From: Amycolatopsis coloradensis
Lineage (GTDB): Bacteria; Actinomycetota; Actinomycetes; Mycobacteriales; Pseudonocardiaceae
Assembly: GCF_037997115.1 (NCBI RefSeq)
Contig: NZ_CP150484.1
Span: 3,620,328-3,684,327, forward strand
Length of the DNA: 64,000 nt
Direction of reading: 5' to 3'
Shown here one piece after another: positions 59,816 through 64,000 of the stretch (its first letter is position 1; every line of letters starts with the position of its first letter). The position numbers and the translations under genes are program-made. The notes below the pieces were generated by a model. It was not told the DNA's origin. It did no database searches and saw only the letters and a program-made list of their open reading frames with translations.

Positions 59816-61242
59816 CGTTCGTCTCCCGATTCCCGGTCCAGTACCACGATTTCGAGCAGTGTCTCGGCGTGCGGGAGCAGGCCGAGCGCGTCGCCGAGGT
59901 CACCGAGGGATCCGCTGAGACCGTCCCGCGCGCGCAGGCCCAGGTCGGCGGCGACCGCGAGCAGCCGCTGTACGGCGGCGCCGGTGTGCAAGAGGCCATC
60001 GCGGACCGTCGTCCCGTTCGAATGGGCGGGCACCGTCACCGATACCGCGATCACGGCGAAAGCGTCGTCGGCGTGCTCTCGGCGCCACCGGGTCACGTCC
60101 GCGACCCCGGCGAGGTCGATGAGCCCCGCCTTCTCCGGGAGATAAAGGTGCGCCCGGTCCTTCTCACCGAGCACATAGGCGTTGAGCGATCGGTCGACGC
60201 CACCGGGGAAGGCCGCGTCCAGCAGCCGCGTCAGTTCCTGGCCGTCCACCGGTTCGATTGCCGCCGGATCGGGTTCGGGGGCGAGAAGGAACTGCGGCAG
60301 CTGACCGTCCGGAATGGACTGACGGGCGACGTGATCCAGCGCGAGGCAGAGGGATTCTCCGTCGCCCGGCCGGGGTGCGCGTGGGCGACGGCGATAGGAG
60401 CCGTTGGCCGCGTCGAATTCGGCGACCGCCGACATGGAGACCGGACGTCCGGCGCCGCTCAGCAGATTGATGATCTCGAGCGCGGCGAAACCGAGGGCGG
60501 CGTCCCGTCCCGGCGAGGCGAGGGCAGCGGCAGCCGGGGGCGGGTTGACCGGCCACCAGTCGGCGTAGCGCAGTTCGTCACGCGGGGCGAACCGCGGACC
60601 GACCTCCGCTCCGCCCTCATGGACGAGCACCCGGAGCCACGGGACGCCCGCGGCGGTGAGCTCACGATCGAGCGCGGCGAGTTCGACCATGGGCTCCTCG
60701 CCGTTCAGCACGACGAGGACGAGATCGGAATCCGTGCATCCGGCCCGGTCCACGACTTCGCCCCGCACACCGTCGAGGGCGAGCAGTTCGCCGAGCTCAG
60801 CGGTGAGGACTGGATCGCCGGTGAGTTTCACCCGGGTTCCCCGGCGGTCACCGGAATCCGCGTCTCGTACCTTGGCGGTCGCCGTGCCGGACCGGGCTAG
60901 CCAACGTCCGGAGTGGTCGCCGGGAACCGGCCCGGAACAGATAAGGTCGCGGGAGCGCGCGAGAGCGTGCACCGCGTCCACGGTCTTCACCGGCAGGCCG
61001 AGCAATTCGGCTATCGCGGACGTGTCGCGGGTCCCGTCCATCGCACGCAGCACGGCGGGCAGGACGGTGTGCGCCGCCTTGCCGCCGAACACCTGCGGCT
61101 GGGCGGCGCCGAAGGCCAGCGAGCCGGTGCGTGTCGGGATGAGGGAGATACCGGGCAGCAGGCAGGGAAACCCGGTACCCGGCCCGGATTCGGCCTCGCG
61201 CAGCGCTTCGGCGGCGGTGGTCCGCTGGACGGTCGTGATCAT
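59812..61242 (-). CDS. RiPP leader-binding E1-like / dehydrogenase-like protein
   Basis: 476 residues from ATG 61242 (ATGA overlap). The first 110 residues look like an RRE leader-binding domain (LLPGISLIPTRTGSLAFGAA, VLPAVLRAMDGTRDTSAIAE). A degenerate E1-like segment follows. The last 250 residues resemble a nitroreductase-like dehydrogenase (LHTGAAVQRLLAVAADLGLR). It could join precursor recognition and azoline oxidation, as TbtE/F-like proteins do separately. Confidence 0.6.
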   Translation of the reverse strand: MITTVQRTTAAEALREAESGPGTGFPCLLPGISLIPTRTGSLAFGAAQPQVFGGKAAHTVLPAVLRAMDGTRDTSAIAELLGLPVKTVDAVHALARSRDLICSGPVPGDHSGRWLARSGTATAKVRDADSGDRRGTRVKLTGDPVLTAELGELLALDGVRGEVVDRAGCTDSDLVLVVLNGEEPMVELAALDRELTAAGVPWLRVLVHEGGAEVGPRFAPRDELRYADWWPVNPPPAAAALASPGRDAALGFAALEIINLLSGAGRPVSMSAVAEFDAANGSYRRRPRAPRPGDGESLCLALDHVARQSIPDGQLPQFLLAPEPDPAAIEPVDGQELTRLLDAAFPGGVDRSLNAYVLGEKDRAHLYLPEKAGLIDLAGVADVTRWRREHADDAFAVIAVSVTVPAHSNGTTVRDGLLHTGAAVQRLLAVAADLGLRARDGLSGSLGDLGDALGLLPHAETLLEIVVLDRESGDER

Positions 61243-61871
61243 GCCGTCGCCTCCATCGCGTCCAGGATGATCCCGCGCAGCCGGGCGAAAGTCCGCTGCT
61301 CGGGAGGAACGGGGGACTGTGACCGGGCGTTCCCGTGCACCCCGAGCAGCACCGAGCTCGTCGCTTCGCCGAGATGCGGCTGCACCAGCACCACCCTGGG
61401 CTCGGCCGCGTCGCCGTCGAGCATCCGTCCGGTCAGCCCGCACACTATGGCGACCGTGGCGCCGAGGTACCCGGCCGGTTCGCCCTCGGGATGGTCGTCG
61501 AAATGGTCGTGCACCAAGCCGAGGTCGGTATGCGCGCCCATCCGCTGGGCACGCCTCCGGTAGTAGCAGTCGACGGTCGCCTCGGCGCGCGGGCCGAGCA
61601 GCGGCCCGACCCGGGTCGTCAAACCTTCGGCGACGACGGGCAGCAGCGTCTTGCCGTGCCGGAGCACCGCACTGTCCACAGCGGACTCGAGCCGCCGCAC
61701 CGGGCGGCTCCAGGCGAAGACGATCCGCTCGTACTCGGCGATCAGGGCGTCCAGCGACCCGAGGTCGGGCCAGCCGCCGAGCCGGTGCGCGGTCGCGTCC
61801 GGTCGCGCCGAACGCAGTCTGGTGGCCACCGCCGCGCCGAAGTCGTCGTCGTGCAGTACGAGGACGCTCAC
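61239..61871 (-). CDS. Ocin-ThiF-like accessory protein of the azole-RiPP operon
   Basis: 210 residues from GTG 61871. LIAEYERIVFAWSRPVRRLE then GPLLGPRAEATVDCYYRRRA matches the GPxxxPG..CxxC region of TOMM F-proteins, with the cysteines mostly lost. It is coupled to the next gene by a 4-base overlap and lies 25 bases after YcaO, as expected for a YcaO partner. Confidence 0.55.
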   Translation of the reverse strand: MSVLVLHDDDFGAAVATRLRSARPDATAHRLGGWPDLGSLDALIAEYERIVFAWSRPVRRLESAVDSAVLRHGKTLLPVVAEGLTTRVGPLLGPRAEATVDCYYRRRAQRMGAHTDLGLVHDHFDDHPEGEPAGYLGATVAIVCGLTGRMLDGDAAEPRVVLVQPHLGEATSSVLLGVHGNARSQSPVPPEQRTFARLRGIILDAMEATA

Positions 61872-61896
61872 GATGTCTCCTCTCTTCGGTCCCGTC

Positions 61897-63225
61897 TCAG
61901 GCGATGGGTTGCGGCCAGGGGTTGAGGTCGGCTTCGTCGTGCACTGGGTACCCCATCGCCGCCGGGGCGGTGTAGAGCCGGGGATGCGCGAGGAACTGGG
62001 CCTTGCGGACGAACGACATCGGCTGCAGTCCCGGCACGATCGCCTTGACCGCGGTCATCCCGACCGCGGCGGCCTCGTCGGTGGTCAGGTCGACCACGTA
62101 CGCGTCCGTGCCCGCCGCCGTCAGCCGGTCCGACAGCCAGCGCAACGACTCCGCCGAATTCCCGGCGGGCGGGGCGGGCAGCGCCGACAGCGGCCGCTTG
62201 CGCGTGCCGGAGAGCAGGAACTCGAAGGCTTCCGAACGGTCGGCGTGCGCGGTGAACAGCGCGCCGTCCATCGTGCGATAGCAGTCCTCGGCGCTTTCGG
62301 GGGCACTGCCGATCTGGGGCAGGAAGGAGATGTGGCAGGACAGGACCTCCCGGAACGCGTTCACGGCGGCCTGCACCGGATCCATGTTCGAGGCACAGAT
62401 CGCCACGTGCTTCACGGCCGTGCTTCGCCGGTCGACCCGGACCGCGAAGATCGACGGCACGCCGACGTCCGTGGTGGCGTCGAAAAGCCGGACGTCGACG
62501 TACGGATGACGCTCGTAGGCGGCGACGAGCTCCTGCAGCTCGGGGCCGCCGATGTCGACCTCGATCTCCGGCAGCGGCAGCCGCTGGTGCCAGGTGAGCG
62601 CGGTGGCGTCCCGCTCGATCACCTCGACGAGCCCCTTGACGATCGACAGCGCCGGATCGGAGTGCACGGCGCAGCCGGTCGAGATCGGGTTGGCGATGTT
62701 CTCCTCGGCGGCGGGGATGTAGAACAGGTAGACCAGCGGTGCCGGTACCCACATGGGCTTCCCGTCGCGCAGCCGGACACCGCGTACCCAGTTGCGGGGT
62801 ACGTCCTTCGCGGCGAGCTGGGTGTGCTGCCCGGGAAGCGCCAGTTCGGTTTCCGACAGCCGGGGCAGGGTGTCCAGGTCGAGTGCTTCGTCACCGAGTT
62901 CGAGCGCGGTCGCCCAGCGCATGTCCGCCGGGTCGTGCACGGTCGAGCAGTAGCGTTCCAGCGCCTCGGCCACCGCGACGGCTTTGGCGAGCTCGACGTC
63001 GAAACCGCCGCCGCTGCCGTCCATCGCCTCCGGCGCCGACCGGGACCACTGGGCATAGCGGCGGATCGCGGGCACGGCGGCCTTTCCATCGCCCAGGTAG
63101 GCGGACGCGATGGGCATGACCCCCGAGCCGGGCGGAAAGGGTAGCAGCGCAGGTTCGGCGACGAGGCCGAGTGAGTTGTCCACGAGCGGCGCGAGCCGGT
63201 CGGGGAGTGGGATGGGCGACGTCAT
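61897..63225 (-). CDS. YcaO cyclodehydratase for azoline formation
   Basis: 442 residues. YcaO blocks: GKAVAVAEALERYCSTVHDP-type helix (KAVAVAEALERYCS), STGCAVHSDPALSIVKGLVE, then EVIERDATALTWH with the ATP-binding acidic residues, and NAFREVLSCHISFLP. The C-terminus ends NPWPQPIA, the Pro-rich tail of azoline-forming YcaO enzymes. It activates Cys/Ser/Thr amides with ATP to form thiazolines or oxazolines. Confidence 0.92.
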   Translation of the reverse strand: MTSPIPLPDRLAPLVDNSLGLVAEPALLPFPPGSGVMPIASAYLGDGKAAVPAIRRYAQWSRSAPEAMDGSGGGFDVELAKAVAVAEALERYCSTVHDPADMRWATALELGDEALDLDTLPRLSETELALPGQHTQLAAKDVPRNWVRGVRLRDGKPMWVPAPLVYLFYIPAAEENIANPISTGCAVHSDPALSIVKGLVEVIERDATALTWHQRLPLPEIEVDIGGPELQELVAAYERHPYVDVRLFDATTDVGVPSIFAVRVDRRSTAVKHVAICASNMDPVQAAVNAFREVLSCHISFLPQIGSAPESAEDCYRTMDGALFTAHADRSEAFEFLLSGTRKRPLSALPAPPAGNSAESLRWLSDRLTAAGTDAYVVDLTTDEAAAVGMTAVKAIVPGLQPMSFVRKAQFLAHPRLYTAPAAMGYPVHDEADLNPWPQPIA

Positions 63226-63259
63226 CGTGGTAACCCTTCCGCCGTACGGTTGCCGGCTT

Positions 63260-63961
63260 TCATCGCAACGGATCCGCCCAGTCGCCGTCGTTGAGATCGC
63301 CCGGCGCGATGAGCGTGCCGTTGATCCGCACGGAGGGCGTGCCCGCGATGGTGGGACGCACGGCGGCGGTGGTCTCCTGCAACGAGGCCGCGAACGTGCC
63401 CCCGCGCAGGCACTCCGCGACGCCGCTCGTGGCGCCCGCCTCCGCGGCGAACCTGATCAGCTCCTCGTCGGTGCGGTCGGCTTCGCCGTGTTCCTTCGGC
63501 TGGTTGTCCGGCGACATCAGGTGTCCATGCAGCCGACCGAAGGAGGTGCCGTCAGCTTGGCTGGCGCACAGCATGGCCGAGGCCGCCCTGGTGGAGTAGT
63601 CGCCGGATTTCGACTTGTCGTCCAGGAAGGTCAGCACGTGGTAGTCGACCTTCGCCCTGCCTTCGTCGATCGCTTTGGCGAGTAGCTGACCGAAGCGGTG
63701 CTCGAACCTGGCGCAGTACGGGCACAGTGGATCCTCGTAAACGTCCACTTTGTTCGGTGCGTCCGCCGCGCCCAGCGAGATGACACCGGGGGAGCTGATC
63801 CTGGCCGCTGTCCGCGGCGGACCGTAGCCGTCGGCTTCGGCGCTGCTGTTCCGTAGCTGAAGGTACAGGCCACCGCCGACGACGACCGCGATGACCAGCA
63901 CGATGATCGCCTTGACCGCAGGCGTGGTCTTACGCCGCGCGGGCGGTTTGGTCTGGGTCAT
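63260..63961 (-). CDS. DsbA-family membrane-anchored thioredoxin-fold protein
   Basis: 233 residues. An N-terminal membrane anchor (AVKAIIVLVIAVVVGGGLYL) precedes a DsbA domain with the CPYC redox site in VYEDPLCPYCARFEHRF and the cis-Pro region AGTPSVRINGTLI. It acts outside the membrane. It is first in the operon within view, with 34 bases before YcaO; it may be a cluster gene or a neighbour. Confidence 0.85.
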   Translation of the reverse strand: MTQTKPPARRKTTPAVKAIIVLVIAVVVGGGLYLQLRNSSAEADGYGPPRTAARISSPGVISLGAADAPNKVDVYEDPLCPYCARFEHRFGQLLAKAIDEGRAKVDYHVLTFLDDKSKSGDYSTRAASAMLCASQADGTSFGRLHGHLMSPDNQPKEHGEADRTDEELIRFAAEAGATSGVAECLRGGTFAASLQETTAAVRPTIAGTPSVRINGTLIAPGDLNDGDWADPLR

Positions 63962-64000
63962 GTCGTCTCCCGGTCTTGGGCTCGCAGGCCCGCGTCGATG

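Overview
The window is 64 kb of high-GC actinomycete chromosome. A SigK/RskA pair, a PdtaR-type ANTAR regulator, Ku, two AfsR-like SARP regulators, an SsgA-like protein and an actinomycete integrative element (AICE) fit a filamentous Pseudonocardiales genome such as Amycolatopsis; the genus is an inference.

Left chromosomal arm (1-20006). A 5'-truncated DUF222/HNH gene is followed by a leftward locus of SARP regulator, 40-residue acidic peptide (absent from ordinary gene calls) and SagB-family peptide dehydrogenase. This looks like a minimal ribosomal-peptide (RiPP) pathway with no YcaO partner. Housekeeping and stress genes follow: YggT, Ku, a B3/B4 protein, a LysE exporter, an ATPase-fold protein coupled to an alpha/beta hydrolase, CsbD, a P450/MarR divergent pair with a clear operator palindrome, SigK/RskA, an SDR oxidoreductase behind an RsbW-like protein, a five-gene Asp23/AmaP envelope operon, hydrolase and LuxR gene debris, an alkaline phosphatase, and PdtaR beside a tRNA gene.

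Integrated element (19961-45193). A 47-bp direct repeat, the 3' part of the tRNA gene, flanks about 25.2 kb. From attL come tyrosine integrase, Xis, a repeat-rich non-coding block (candidate replication or control region), a DUF3987 protein, C5 DNA methyltransferase, zinc protein, prim-pol, SSB, a broken HNH nuclease, HExxH protein, a repeat cluster next to the FtsK-like transfer gene (candidate clt), membrane transfer proteins, many small unknown genes, SsgA-like and Nudix proteins, and a GntR regulator with repeated operator-like sites. The rightward cargo near attR is an HTH-kinase, a second P-loop kinase, a 2-hydroxyacid dehydrogenase and a low-GC PD-(D/E)XK-like nuclease.

Scarred zone (45194-50572). 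A large serine recombinase gene ends inside the attR tRNA copy, suggesting an older mobile element already abutted the tRNA. Beyond it lie a chimeric gene, remnants, and a secreted-protein gene frameshifted at a G run.

Right arm (50573-64000). A small gene and a PucR regulator converge on the second SARP. An amino-acid permease and a tightly coupled leftward RiPP operon follow: DsbA-like protein, YcaO cyclodehydratase, three E1/F-protein and dehydrogenase-like proteins, a CxxC protein and a LanB-type glutamylation enzyme. The set resembles thiopeptide or goadsporin-type pathways. No precursor peptide or elimination enzyme is visible, so the cluster probably continues past the right edge.
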